Of a stretch of 64,000 nt of DNA, positions 8,519 through 17,223 are shown piece after piece. Made by a program: the position numbers and the translations under genes. The notes under the pieces are model-generated. The model ran no database searches. It was not told the origin of the DNA and worked only from the letters and a program-made list of their open reading frames with translations. The first letter of the stretch is position 1; each line of letters begins with the position of its first letter. The stretch spans positions 1 through 64,000 of the forward strand of contig JAIPJT010000004.1 of assembly GCA_021733985.1 (NCBI GenBank). The letters run 5' to 3'. The DNA is from Victivallales bacterium (GTDB taxonomy: Bacteria; Verrucomicrobiota; Lentisphaeria; Victivallales; GWF2-38-69).

Positions 8519-9115
8519 TCAATGCTTTACTGTCTGGTGCTGCTCACGGATCCTTTCAGTAGAAATATGCTCACCATCAGTATTCTGCAGGTAGAGATAA
8601 CCTACAAAAATACCGCCTTTTCTTACAATAAGGCTGCGGCAGGTTATATTGCCCCTTACTTCTCCCTTTTTCAGGATTTCAACTGATCCTTGTGCGGTAA
8701 TATCTCCTATGACTTTGCCTCTTATCACTGCATTGCCAACCTGAATGGTTGAAGTCGCTATAATGCCTTTTTTCTGTAAATAAAGTTGACCATGGGTCTG
8801 TATAACTGCACCAAAAATAGTTTTTAATTTATGATCGCTTAAATCATTGCGCTGATAACAGTATTTACATATTACAGCCTGTGCATTCTTGTCAGCAATA
8901 ATTTCTTTTCCGCATTTGTAACAAAAAAGCTTTCTTTTTTCAATTTCAAATTTTTGCTTTTGATTATTCGTTCCTGGGAGTTCCTTCACATTTATCTGCC
9001 GTTTGCAATTTTGACATTGAACCAGCGAGCTATATTGAGATAAAAATAGTGTACCCTGACAGTAGGGACACACTATTTTTTTCTTTTCGGGAGATTCTGA
9101 AGTGTGGTGATTCAT
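8519..9115 (-). CDS. zinc-ribbon / bactofilin (polymer-forming) fusion protein
   Basis: The 198-residue protein has two zinc ribbons, CPYC...CQNC (about residues 16-37) and CYKC...CKYC (about 65-84), joined to a C-terminal beta-helical bactofilin domain (about 100-180) with the short repeating GKVIGDITAQGSVEILKKGEVRG-like turns of polymer-forming cytoskeletal proteins. It lies 55 bases downstream of a plain bactofilin on the same strand, so the two are probably co-transcribed and co-assembled. The ribbons could bind nucleic acid or a protein partner; this is inference. Confidence 0.8.
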   Translation of the reverse strand: MNHHTSESPEKKKIVCPYCQGTLFLSQYSSLVQCQNCKRQINVKELPGTNNQKQKFEIEKRKLFCYKCGKEIIADKNAQAVICKYCYQRNDLSDHKLKTIFGAVIQTHGQLYLQKKGIIATSTIQVGNAVIRGKVIGDITAQGSVEILKKGEVRGNITCRSLIVRKGGIFVGYLYLQNTDGEHISTERIREQHQTVKH

Positions 9116-9170
9116 AGACTAATAATTCTTGGTATAGTATTTTCCGAATTATTAATTAGTTCTATATTTG

Positions 9171-9638
9171 TTATTTCTTAGTTTCTTTTTTTTGAGCATT
9201 TTCCATATCAATCCCACTGGGATTTACATTACATTTTCCAACAAAAAGTACGCCCTCTTCAATAGAAAGTGTTTTTGCGGTTAAATCACCGGTAAGCTGT
9301 GCTTTATTTTTAAGTTCAATTTTCTCTGAAGCAGTAACGTTTCCTTCAACTTTTCCTTCGATAGTTGCATTTTTTCCTTTAAGGTTTGCTTTAACTTCTC
9401 CTGTTTCGCCGACAATTACTTCCCCGTCTTTAGTAATCAGGTCTCCTTCGAATTTGCCGTTCATTTCTAAAACATTATTGAATTTGATAGTTCCCTTGAT
9501 CTCAACATCAGGTGTTAAAATTGTTACATTATTTTTACTCATTTTCTTTTCCTTTTTAAACTCATTTTCTTTTATATTTTTGTTGTTCTCATAACTTAAC
9601 AAATCCAAATCTTCATCTTTTTTGAAAAACTTTTTCAT
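9171..9638 (-). CDS. bactofilin (polymer-forming cytoskeletal protein)
   Basis: A 155-residue bactofilin. A Lys-rich, disordered N-terminus (about 35 residues) precedes a right-handed beta-helix domain (about 40-135) with the regular 'G.I...NG.FEGDL' spacing. Bactofilins form membrane-associated filaments that scaffold peptidoglycan or appendage machinery. The ATG at 9638 is preceded by GGAGG and GGGG stretches. An internal ATG (MSKNNVTIL) at residue 33 could be an alternative start and would remove the basic leader. It is first in a two-gene set with the zinc-ribbon bactofilin. Confidence 0.88.
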   Translation of the reverse strand: MKKFFKKDEDLDLLSYENNKNIKENEFKKEKKMSKNNVTILTPDVEIKGTIKFNNVLEMNGKFEGDLITKDGEVIVGETGEVKANLKGKNATIEGKVEGNVTASEKIELKNKAQLTGDLTAKTLSIEEGVLFVGKCNVNPSGIDMENAQKKETKK

Positions 9639-9851
9639 AAATGCTACCCCTTGAACCTCCTTGATATTTTAAATTATATCACTGCATGCACCTGCTATGA
9701 AAAAGACAAAATTTACAGCCTTAAGTGAACTAAGGAGAGATAAACCTTTTCCATGCAACATCTGAATATAACTAAAGTAATATAAATTCTTATCAGGAAG
9801 CATTCAAGAGCAATGAATAAAAAAACAATCTATAAAAGGATAAGGTGCCAA

Positions 9852-9941
9852 ATGAATATGAACAGTGGACAGAGCAGAGCTTTGGCTGAAGAACATTTAA
9901 ACACAAATTATGCATATGAACTTTACAAAGTTTTAAAGTAA
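9852..9941 (+). CDS. possible 29-residue small protein
   Basis: ATG...TAA encodes a 29-residue hydrophilic peptide (beginning MNMNSGQSRALAEEHL) with AAGG six bases upstream of the ATG. It resembles no family I know and lies in a long intergenic region next to a repeat. It is listed only because the ribosome binding site is reasonable. It may well be chance. Confidence 0.2.
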   Translation: MNMNSGQSRALAEEHLNTNYAYELYKVLK

Positions 9942-9961
9942 TTTATTTTTATAGATTCCCA

Positions 9962-10020
9962 ACTGTTTGCATTTTGCTGCTCTGCAGCCACAGCACACTC
10001 GTATCAGCATAATCCGGGTT
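9962..10020 (-). repeat. copy of dispersed intergenic repeat
   Basis: Read on the minus strand this segment gives aacccggattatgc followed by gagtgtgctgtggctgcagagcagcaaaatgc. The same string, with substitutions, appears at 13066-13120 (+) and 23240-23290 (-). Confidence 0.5.
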
Positions 10021-10297
10021 AAACTTAATAAATGATGATTTAAAAGCTTTTAACTTCTGTAAGATATGATATTTTAAAAGGTAAAATCAATATAATTAAG
10101 CATATGTTAAAAAAATACTTGTAAAATCAAGTTTTTATTATAAATTTTTGATTCAAATCGTTATTTTATACTGTATATATTACATGTTTTTCTAACTGCC
10201 TTCAGAAGAACATTTTTCAATAATATTGCATAAAATCAACGGTTTATATTGGGAATATAATTAAAAATTTAAACTATATTAATTTAGAGGACATATA

Positions 10298-10567
10298 ATG
10301 GAAACAGAACACAAACAGGATATTATAAAGAAATTCGCTACAAAAGAAGGTGATACCGGCTCAACTGAAGTACAGGTTGCTGTATTGACTGAAGATATTA
10401 AAAATCTTACAGAACATTTAAGGTCTAATAAGAAAGACCACAGCACTCGTCGCGGCCTTCTTGCAAAGGTTACCAGAAGGCGTAAACTTTTAGCTTATTT
10501 AAAAAGAAAAAATCATGAGAGTTACCTGAATCTTCTTAAAGAATTAGGAATCCGCCATCGCGGATAA
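10298..10567 (+). CDS. rpsO: 30S ribosomal protein S15
   Basis: The 89-residue S15 protein is full length. [11 protein letters not shown], the DHSTRRGLL block and RRRKLLAYL are family signatures. S15 binds the central domain of 16S rRNA and starts platform assembly. It is followed by pnp, the classical rpsO-pnp gene order, but the intergenic region here is long (321 bases) and structured. The ribosome binding site is GAGG, seven bases before the ATG. Confidence 0.98.
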   Translation: METEHKQDIIKKFATKEGDTGSTEVQVAVLTEDIKNLTEHLRSNKKDHSTRRGLLAKVTRRRKLLAYLKRKNHESYLNLLKELGIRHRG

Positions 10568-10579
10568 AAAAGTTAATAT

Positions 10580-10620
10580 ATTGGGGGGTATAAGATATCT
10601 TCTTAATATACACCTCCAAT
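10580..10620 (+). promoter_or_regulatory. strong hairpin 12 bases after rpsO
   Basis: ATTGGGGGGTATA pairs with TATACACCTCCAAT across a 14-base loop, giving a G/C-rich stem with one G-U pair and one bulge. No U-tract follows, so it is not a standard intrinsic terminator. A processing or stabilising structure between rpsO and pnp is more likely. Confidence 0.6.
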
Positions 10621-10705
10621 TTGCAGTATTATAAAGTTGTTTTATCGGAAAGAAAAGTCTTTTGACTACTAAATAATAAATTATACATATTATATGTATT
10701 TTATT

Positions 10706-10772
10706 GTGGAATCCGTGCCGATATCAGTTTCTTTTTGTATTGGGAAAAAAGGTATTGATATCGCGGTTCCAC
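10706..10772 (+). promoter_or_regulatory. long stem-loop in pnp leader (possible RNase III site)
   Basis: GTGGAATCCG-tgc-CGATATCAGT pairs with ATTGATATCG-CGGTTCCAC around a roughly 25-base loop, forming a long imperfect stem. In E. coli the rpsO-pnp intergenic RNA has a long stem cut by RNase III, through which PNPase represses its own synthesis. Position and shape match that arrangement. A possible promoter (TTGACT at 10662 with ACATAT 17 bases on) lies just upstream. The function is inferred. Confidence 0.5.
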
Positions 10773-10888
10773 TAGGAAAAGCCTGTCTCTAAAATTCTTT
10801 CCTGTATGAAATCTTCTACATACGCTGCAAAAGAAGAAATAAGAAAACATTATTTATGTTTGAAATACATTAAAACAAAGAGGAAAAA

Positions 10889-12997
10889 ATGACAGAAAAA
10901 AGTGTAAGTTTTGGAATTGGGAAAAATCGTGAAATTACTGTGTCTACCGGTAAATTAGCCGGTTTGGCAAATGGTTCATGTACTGTAAGAATGGGTGACA
11001 CAATTGTTTTTACCGCAGCATGTTCAGGTCCGGCTAGAGAGGGAGCGGATTTTTTTCCGTTACAGGTCGATTATAGAGAAAAATTCAGTGCGTCCGGCCT
11101 TTTCCCGGGTGGATATATAAAAAGAGAAGGAAGGCCCAGTGACAAAGAAATCCTTATTTGCAGAATGGCTGACAGGCCTATAAGACCGCTTTTCCCGAAA
11201 GGTTTTTTTAATGAAGTCCAGGTACAGTCCATGCTGTTAAGCTGTGACCAGTCAAATGAACCGGATGTATTGAGTATGCTCGGTGCATCTGTAGCATTAA
11301 CTTTATCCGATATGCCGTTCCATGGGCCAATCGGTGCAGTGAGGGTTGGACTTATTGATGGAGAATTTATACCAAATCCGACTAATGAAGAAATGGAAAA
11401 GAGTTCATTAGATCTTATATATGCAGGATTGGCTGATAAAGTAATAATGATAGAAGGGGATGCTGATGAGCTGTCAGAAGAGCAGTTGAAAGAGGCTCTG
11501 GAAACAGCTAATGAAGCTGTAAAAAAACAGATTGCCGCACAGGAAGAACTGGCTGAAAGAGCGGGAAAGGAAAAAATTGAACCGGAGTTAAATTTAGTTC
11601 CTGAAGTTATAGAAGCCGATGTAGATGAATTTTGCAGCGGGAAAATCGAAGAGGCATGTTTTATACCTGAAAAGGAAGCAAGAGGCAATGCACTTAATGC
11701 TGTTTATGATGAACTTGAAAAAGAACTTTGTGAAAAGTATTCAGCCAAGTATGAAGAGAAAGACCTTATATTTAAACTTAAAATTGCTTTTGATGAAAAA
11801 GTAAAAAAAACAGTTCGTCTTGCTATCCTGAAAGAAGGAAAGAGGTCTGACGGCAGAAAAGCTGATGAGGTCAGGACTTTAAATGCTGAAGTTGGCTACC
11901 TCCCGAGAACACACGGTTCTGCAATATTTTCAAGAGGCGAAACGCAGGCTTTAGTTTTAACTACTCTCGGTTCTTCTAAAGATGTGCAGATACATGATTC
12001 AATAACAACCGAAGATAAATCTGTGAAAAAGAAATTTTATCTTCACTATAATTTCCCTAATTACAGTGTCGGTGAAGTTGGAAGAATAACAGGTCCGGGC
12101 AGACGCGAAATAGGCCACGGTAACCTTGCTGAACGTTCTCTGGCAAAAGTAATGCCCGAGGAGTATCAGTACACTGTTAGATGTGTCTCTGAAATTATGT
12201 CATCAAACGGTTCTACCTCTATGGCCAGCGTATGCGGCGGTTCACTGGCTCTTATGGATGCCGGTGTACCAATAAAAAATGCTGTAGCCGGAATTTCGTG
12301 CGGGTTGGTTAAAGAAGGCGATGAAACTGTCCTTCTTACAGATATACTTGGTTCGGAAGACCATTTCGGTGATATGGATTTTAAAGTTACAGGTTCTAAA
12401 GAGGGAATTACAGCATTCCAGCTTGATCTGAAACTTGACGGTATTTCAATAGATATGCTGTATGAGGCTATGTTAAGAAATAAAACTGCAAGGATGCAGA
12501 TACTGGAAGTAATGAATGGCTGTATTGCCGAGCCGAGAAGCGATATAAGTCCTTATGCTCCGAGAATTGAAGATGTAAAGATTAAATCTGAAAAAATTGG
12601 TGCTCTTATTGGCCCGGGCGGAAAAGTTATTAAAGAAATCTGTGAAACAACAGGTGCGGAGATAGATATCGAAGATGATGGAACCGTTCATATCTTTGCT
12701 AAAGACAAGGATAACATGAATGAAGTTAAAGATATGATCGATGGAGTTATCGGCGATCCTGAGATTGGTAAAATATACAGAGGAACTGTTGTGGCAGTTA
12801 AAGATTTCGGTGCTTTTGTTGAATTCCTACCCGGCAAAGAAGGTTTTGTCCATATTTCAGAACTTGCAAATTACAGAGTTCCAAGTGTTGCCGATATCTG
12901 TAAAGCTGGCGACAAAATGTCTGTTAAAGTTACCGGCGTTGATGGACGCGGCAGAGTTCGCTTAAGCAGAAAAGATGCTCTGGCAGAACTCGACTGA
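10889..12997 (+). CDS. pnp: polyribonucleotide nucleotidyltransferase (PNPase)
   Basis: A 702-residue PNPase, the phosphorolytic 3'-5' exoribonuclease. The order is RNase PH domain 1 (about 1-220), helical linker, RNase PH domain 2 (about 315-540), KH domain ([16 protein letters not shown], about 555-610) and S1 domain ([19 protein letters not shown], to the end). The length is normal for the family. The ribosome binding site AAAGAGG precedes the ATG. The structured leader suggests autoregulation at the RNA level. Downstream a G/C hairpin and a U-tract terminator are visible. Confidence 0.98.
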   Translation: MTEKSVSFGIGKNREITVSTGKLAGLANGSCTVRMGDTIVFTAACSGPAREGADFFPLQVDYREKFSASGLFPGGYIKREGRPSDKEILICRMADRPIRPLFPKGFFNEVQVQSMLLSCDQSNEPDVLSMLGASVALTLSDMPFHGPIGAVRVGLIDGEFIPNPTNEEMEKSSLDLIYAGLADKVIMIEGDADELSEEQLKEALETANEAVKKQIAAQEELAERAGKEKIEPELNLVPEVIEADVDEFCSGKIEEACFIPEKEARGNALNAVYDELEKELCEKYSAKYEEKDLIFKLKIAFDEKVKKTVRLAILKEGKRSDGRKADEVRTLNAEVGYLPRTHGSAIFSRGETQALVLTTLGSSKDVQIHDSITTEDKSVKKKFYLHYNFPNYSVGEVGRITGPGRREIGHGNLAERSLAKVMPEEYQYTVRCVSEIMSSNGSTSMASVCGGSLALMDAGVPIKNAVAGISCGLVKEGDETVLLTDILGSEDHFGDMDFKVTGSKEGITAFQLDLKLDGISIDMLYEAMLRNKTARMQILEVMNGCIAEPRSDISPYAPRIEDVKIKSEKIGALIGPGGKVIKEICETTGAEIDIEDDGTVHIFAKDKDNMNEVKDMIDGVIGDPEIGKIYRGTVVAVKDFGAFVEFLPGKEGFVHISELANYRVPSVADICKAGDKMSVKVTGVDGRGRVRLSRKDALAELD

Positions 12998-13029
12998 ACA
13001 GAATAACCTTACAAACATTGATATGTTAC

Positions 13030-13060
13030 GGGGTCTAAGCCTTCGCACGAAGGCTGCCCC
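13030..13060 (+). terminator. G/C hairpin after pnp
   Basis: GGGG, then AGCCTTCG-CA-CGAAGGCT, then CCCC form a compact stem 32 bases after the pnp stop. There is no U-tract, so it is either a weak terminator or part of the repeat block. The tight loop also fits a decayed palindromic repeat. Confidence 0.4.
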
Positions 13061-13164
13061 AATGTTTTGCCCGGATTATGCAATTAATTATTCAGTGTTG
13101 CCGGTAGCTGCAAGGCACCAAAACGCAGCTTTTGTAACTAATGCATCAATGTCATTGAATTAAG

Positions 13165-13189
13165 GCAAAATTATTGGTTTTGCTTTTTT
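13165..13189 (+). terminator. intrinsic terminator, probably of pnp
   Basis: GCAAAA-ttattgg-TTTTGC is followed directly by TTTTTT. The six-base stem plus U-tract is a standard, if AT-rich, intrinsic terminator about 170 bases after the pnp stop. Confidence 0.6.
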
Positions 13190-13761
13190 ACGGAACGATC
13201 AGTCTTCGCTGGAAGCTACACCAAGACACAGGAGGACTGGTTCCCTCCACCACGCATTCTGTATTTTGTGAAGGGAATCAATCCCTTGATTCCGAGTATA
13301 GAATCCTTAATTCAACGGCATTGACTAATGCATATCAGTCATGCGACGGTACTTGAATTGCTTTTAACCTAAATAATGCAGCTGATTTTGAAGCTGAAGC
13401 TGAGACCTGTCCTCAGAAGCCTTGGCGTAGGAGGAGGCAGCAAAGCGAAGCTGTACTTCGTAATGCATACCAGTTAACCACGGCGGGAGCAGGTAATTTA
13501 GTTTAGTACCGCTCAAGGTACTATACAGGGCAGAGATTTCAGTAGTCCTTACCTGGTTAATATATTTGAGTCCATCTCAAAAAGAGAAGGGCGAAAATAA
13601 TAATCGCGCCGGAAAACAAACCTAAAGCATTGAACTCCTACAGCAGCTATCATAACTGTATATATTTTTTTAAAAATATAAATGATCAATTTTAATCTTA
13701 TTTCAGATAAAACCTTCACTTTTTTGGAGTTTAATGCAGGTTTATTGTATATGGAAAAAGG

Positions 13762-14958
13762 TTAGTCGTTCAGCACTTCTGTAAATGCTTTACAGACATA
13801 ATCTATATTATTTCCATTTAGCCCGGCAAGGTTGATTCTTCCTGAATTAACGAAATAAATAGAATATTTTTCCCTTAATTCAATTACCTTGTCCTTTGTG
13901 AGGCCGGTGTACGAAAACATACCGTGCTGTTTCTTAATAAAATCGAAGTTCTTTTTGCAGCCCTGTACTTTAAGATTTTCCACAAAAATATTACGATAAG
14001 AATTAATTCTGTCACGCATTTCTTTTACTTCATCCTCCCAAACAGTTCTCAGGTCCGGAGTAGATAGGATTGTAGTCACTATTGATGAACCGTGGGAAGG
14101 AGGATTAGAGTAGTTTGTTCTTGCACATATTTTTAGTTGACTCAATACTTTTGCGGCTTCTTTCTGTTTTGGAGTTACAATAGATAACGCTCCAATTCTC
14201 TCATTATATAAACCAAAGTTTTTAGAAAATGAATTTGAAACCAGAAATGATTTAACTTTTTCCGCAAAGGTCCTAATTCCAACTGCATCTTCTTTCAGGC
14301 CATTCCCGAAGCCTTGATAAGCAAAATCGAAAAACGGTATAAAGGATTTTTTCAGAGAAAGAGATGCAAGTTTTTTCCATTGTTCCGGTGATATATCCAC
14401 TCCTGTCGGATTATGACAGCAAGCGTGAAAGAGTACAAGATCATTTCCTGGAATTTCGGACAGAGTTTTGTACATCCCGTCAAAATCAAGACCGTTTGTT
14501 TTCGGGTTATAATACGGATAAGTCCTTGTTTCCAAGCCTGCAGAATTAAATACTTTTTTATGGTTGGCCCAGGTTGGATCACTGATCCATACTTTTGTTC
14601 CTGGATAAAACTTTTTAATGAAATCAGCTGCTAATTTTATCCCTCCAGTACCGCCCGGTGCCTGAATAGTAGCTGCCCTGCCTGAATTCACTATTTCACT
14701 GTTTGCTCCGAATACCAGCTTCTGAACAACTTTTTTATATGACGGTTTGCCGTCTATCGGCAGGTAAGATTTTGTCTTTTCTTCCTCAAGATTTATTCTT
14801 TCAGCTGCTTTAACACTGTTTAAGATAGGAGTTTTTCCTTCTTCATTTTTGTATACCCCAACTCCAAGATTTACTTTATTTGCTTTTTTATCCAGGTTAA
14901 ACGCCTCATTTAAGCCCAAAATAGGATCTGCCGGTGCCATTTCAATTGTTTCAAACAT
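13762..14958 (-). CDS. class I aromatic/aspartate aminotransferase (AspC/TyrB family)
   Basis: A 398-residue PLP enzyme of fold type I, class I-alpha. Visible blocks are PADPILGLNEAF, VNLGVGVYKNEEGKTP, QAPGGTGG, HACCHNPTGVD, the cofactor region FFDFAYQGF, and SNSFSKNFGLYNERIG with the PLP-binding lysine. The length fits AspC/TyrB (about 396). It transfers amino groups between aspartate or aromatic amino acids and 2-oxoglutarate. Sequence alone does not separate aspartate from tyrosine preference. It appears monocistronic, with AAAGGA before the ATG. Confidence 0.93.
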   Translation of the reverse strand: MFETIEMAPADPILGLNEAFNLDKKANKVNLGVGVYKNEEGKTPILNSVKAAERINLEEEKTKSYLPIDGKPSYKKVVQKLVFGANSEIVNSGRAATIQAPGGTGGIKLAADFIKKFYPGTKVWISDPTWANHKKVFNSAGLETRTYPYYNPKTNGLDFDGMYKTLSEIPGNDLVLFHACCHNPTGVDISPEQWKKLASLSLKKSFIPFFDFAYQGFGNGLKEDAVGIRTFAEKVKSFLVSNSFSKNFGLYNERIGALSIVTPKQKEAAKVLSQLKICARTNYSNPPSHGSSIVTTILSTPDLRTVWEDEVKEMRDRINSYRNIFVENLKVQGCKKNFDFIKKQHGMFSYTGLTKDKVIELREKYSIYFVNSGRINLAGLNGNNIDYVCKAFTEVLND

Positions 14959-15444
14959 GATATTTGTCCTTTCGAACTAATAATAATTTAGCTAAGAAAA
15001 TAGTTTAGACAATTAATCAAAACTATATCAATATTCAATTTATTCAAGAAAAAAATTATAAAATTTATTAATTTGATGTTACACGATGAAGCTTCATACA
15101 TTGAGTCTCTATTCTCCCCTGAAACAAGAATTATTATATCAGGGTAAAATTACTATTAAATAGAAAATATAAAATATTTAGTTAACGATGCTGTATTTTG
15201 GCGCACTAAGCCGTCGCCCCGCAGTCGTGGGGGGCTATGGCTCACCCTGCTTCGTACCGTATAAGCACTACGCAGGGCAGGCAGTTTTTTAGTCTTAACT
15301 ATTATCGAGTACTACGGCGAAAGATCGTGCCCTACCGGTTTGTTTCAATAGGATAGAAATTTCGCGAACGAAGATAAACGCTAATGAGGTATTTTTATTT
15401 TTACTAATCAGCACAGTTCATCGTGCATTGAAATTACTTTGTGT
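14959..15444. other. 486-bp intergenic region with palindromic repeat
   Basis: The left part is AT-rich and holds the aminotransferase promoter region. From about 15181 it becomes G/C-richer and repeat-like: GCCCCGCAGTCGTGGGGGGC, then CCCTGCTTCGTA...TACGCAGGG followed by CAGGCAGTTTTTT at 15245-15290, which would act as a plus-strand terminator although no plus-strand gene precedes it. A related string (gtactacggcg) recurs at about 15309. No gene was found. Confidence 0.45.
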
Positions 15445-16791
15445 TTACAGGTTCGGAATCGTCCTGGGTATAATGCATTTACTGCATTGCATATCAAGTT
15501 TTTCGCAGTAATTTTTACATAGGTGGATGACTCCCTGCTGGGATGCTGTACATGAGATTACTTTCTTAGAGCGTTCCCCGGGTATTAACCATCGCTGGGT
15601 AGACATCTTTAAAATTATGTTATCTTGGGCCGGTGGAAGCTTTAAGAAAAGATTTATGACTTTGTTTACAATTTTTTGATTTTTATTGATTTTTCCATAA
15701 CCATAGATAGTTGGCAGTATGATGTTAATGATAATATCCAGAGATCTGGAATGTCCAAGTACGGCTGATTTACTGGTTGGCTTTGTTGAAAAACCTGAAT
15801 ATTTATCCCATAAACTGTTACTGCATAAAAAAAATTGTTCAAATTCTCTGTAGGAGGAATTTGGTTTCAGGCTGTTAAAGGTGTTTAAAATACAGCCGAA
15901 TGGGTCGTCGAGACTAATTCTGTTCAGCAGTACTGTAAGAGCCGCTATACGTTTACAGGGATGATTCTGAGGTCTGACGCCGCATAAATTCCATTTTATA
16001 GCTTTATGTTTCTTCTGTCTTAACTTCCACCAGTGTTTCCAGGTTTTTTTAATAAACTCCTGCATTTCAGGTTCAAAATTATTGAGTGATCTACTCGGTA
16101 GAAGTCCTGACTCTCCCCATAAAATAGAATTAACCTCGCTTTTTGTTAAAGTATTAAGGTCATACTCAGAAAATCTTCGGTATAATTCCTTGAACTGTTC
16201 TTTATTTTTTTTGTAACCAAGAGATTCGAATAATGCTGTCTGTATTGTTTTATCGGCTCCGTTCCTGAGTACATTGTCTGCTGCTTCCCGGGACTTCAGT
16301 TTTAAACGTTCTAATCCGGCTGAAATAAAAATTCTATTCAGTTTTCTGTCCGGGATATCTTTGAAAAATTTACTGCAGTAGCCTTTTGGAAATTTGTTTC
16401 TAAGTGCTGAATTAAATTCTTTTATTATTCCGTTCTCAATGACTATTGTCGGCATTTGCAATGTATGGCTGTCGGTTTTTTCGTGTACAATATGCAGTAT
16501 TACATTGGAATAACGAGGATCTTTATTGTGTCCATGGTTAATCCAGCCATTTTCCGATAGGTGAATTTCAATGTCACCGAAATGTTTTGTCCCGTTTATT
16601 TCAACGACAGCATTTTTAAAGTCCGGTCCTTCTTCGTTATTCCATGTTCCAGGACTTACAATATTTATTACTTTATTGCATATTGACCTGAAAACTGTAT
16701 TTGATTTTATACAGCTCCAAAAATGTTGTAATTGATATTCTTTAATATCTTCAGATAGAATAAAAAAGCAGTTATTTTTCATAAAACACAT
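15445..16791 (-). CDS. DUF2851 family protein
   Basis: The 448-residue protein matches DUF2851, an uncharacterised family of Bacteroidetes, PVC and related bacteria. The diagnostic N-terminal block is present (SPGTWNNEEGPDFKNA, GDIEIHLSENGWINHGHNKD, YSNVILHIVHE). A Cys-rich C-terminus (CTASQQG...LCKNYC...CSKCI) could hold a metal. There is no signal peptide. The function is unknown. It appears to be a single gene; two ATG codons (16791, 16782) are possible starts. Confidence 0.85.
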   Translation of the reverse strand: MCFMKNNCFFILSEDIKEYQLQHFWSCIKSNTVFRSICNKVINIVSPGTWNNEEGPDFKNAVVEINGTKHFGDIEIHLSENGWINHGHNKDPRYSNVILHIVHEKTDSHTLQMPTIVIENGIIKEFNSALRNKFPKGYCSKFFKDIPDRKLNRIFISAGLERLKLKSREAADNVLRNGADKTIQTALFESLGYKKNKEQFKELYRRFSEYDLNTLTKSEVNSILWGESGLLPSRSLNNFEPEMQEFIKKTWKHWWKLRQKKHKAIKWNLCGVRPQNHPCKRIAALTVLLNRISLDDPFGCILNTFNSLKPNSSYREFEQFFLCSNSLWDKYSGFSTKPTSKSAVLGHSRSLDIIINIILPTIYGYGKINKNQKIVNKVINLFLKLPPAQDNIILKMSTQRWLIPGERSKKVISCTASQQGVIHLCKNYCEKLDMQCSKCIIPRTIPNL

Positions 16792-16895
16792 TTCCGTAAA
16801 ACTTAATTATTAAAAATATTTTGTTATGGTTAAAAGTCAAACAGAAACTGGAAGAATTAATTTCTATTATCTTCAGCATAGAAACAGCAGAGGAA

Positions 16896-16930
16896 TGTCA
16901 AGTCCTGATTATAATTTGACACTTTTTTTT
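16896..16930 (+). terminator. orphan terminator-like hairpin
   Basis: TGTCAA and TTGACA arms around a 14-base loop are followed by C and eight T residues on the plus strand. Both flanking genes are on the minus strand, so it has no obvious client. On the minus strand it contains TATAAT and TTGACA strings and may instead be part of the DUF2851 promoter. Confidence 0.35.
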
Positions 16931-17091
16931 ATTGGATATTCAAAATAAAAAAAATTAAAATCAGCGCGTTGATTTAGCTCATTAGAGGGAAACCAGAAAC
17001 TTTAGGTATATATTCGGGGTGTTTTCTTAATCCGTTAATGAAGTTATATTTGAGAGGCATATCGAGTACAGTATGCCGTTTACTTAAAAGA

Positions 17092-17159
17092 GCTGTATCA
17101 AAGTGATGTAAAGCCGGCAATTTGTGTGAAGATAGAAAGCAATGACACTTTGATACAGC
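17092..17159. repeat. 68-bp element with perfect 14-bp terminal inverted repeats
   Basis: GCTGTATCAAAGTG and its exact complement CACTTTGATACAGC enclose 40 bases. Long perfect ends around a short non-coding core resemble a miniature transposable element, and the GGGCTGTATCAAA-like right end resembles ends of some DDE insertion sequences. No transposase is present in the window. It could also fold as a large hairpin in the chitinase mRNA tail. Confidence 0.55.
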
Positions 17160-17194
17160 CCCAAAAAAGGGAGATAATTTATTTTAAGAAATTA

Positions 17195-17217
17195 AACCTA
17201 AATCAAGGAGTTAGGTT
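17195..17217 (-). terminator. likely chitinase terminator
   Basis: On the minus strand AACCTAA-ctccttgat-TTAGGTT, just after the chitinase stop, is followed by TTTAATTTCTT. The seven-base stem and T-rich tail make a modest intrinsic terminator. Confidence 0.45.
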
Positions 17218-17223
17218 ATATTT

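Larger units (their letters stand above)
9639..10297. other. 659-bp intergenic region upstream of rpsO
   Basis: It holds the divergent promoters of the bactofilin pair and rpsO, a 29-codon ORF and one copy of the dispersed repeat (both listed separately). The part nearest rpsO is very AT-rich; GAGGACATATAATG gives rpsO a good ribosome binding site. No RNA gene was recognised. Confidence 0.5.
12998..13761. repeat. 764-bp block of mosaic intergenic repeats
   Basis: Between pnp and the aminotransferase there is no credible gene; the 60-62 aa ORFs in the track are artefacts of relatively G/C-rich repeat DNA. The block contains at least three pieces of the dispersed family: 13066-13163 (ggtagctgcaaggcaccaaaacgcagc), 13308-13360 (gcatatcagtcatgcgacggtacttg) and 13430-13495 (gcagcaaagcgaagctgtac...gcataccagt...ccacggcgggagcag). 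The last two have counterparts, inverted, at 23150-23290. It looks like a graveyard of palindromic elements. Confidence 0.55.
16792..17223. other. 432-bp intergenic region between chitinase and DUF2851 genes
   Basis: No gene. It contains, left to right, a plus-strand terminator-like hairpin, an unassigned AT-rich stretch, a 68-bp element with 14-bp inverted repeats and the likely chitinase terminator. These are listed separately. Confidence 0.5.

Noticed and set aside
11071-11688. 205-aa minus-strand ORF inside pnp
   Set aside because: Fully antisense to a highly conserved gene and Ser/Ile/Leu-rich, a typical shadow.
12975-13356. Two plus-strand ORFs of 60-62 aa after pnp
   Set aside because: They overlap the pnp 3' end or lie in the repeat block and cover hairpins and a terminator; composition is not protein-like.
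15181-15300. Hairpin plus T-run between aminotransferase and DUF2851 genes as a terminator
   Set aside because: It is oriented for a plus-strand transcript and both flanking genes are on the minus strand; it is better treated as repeat DNA.
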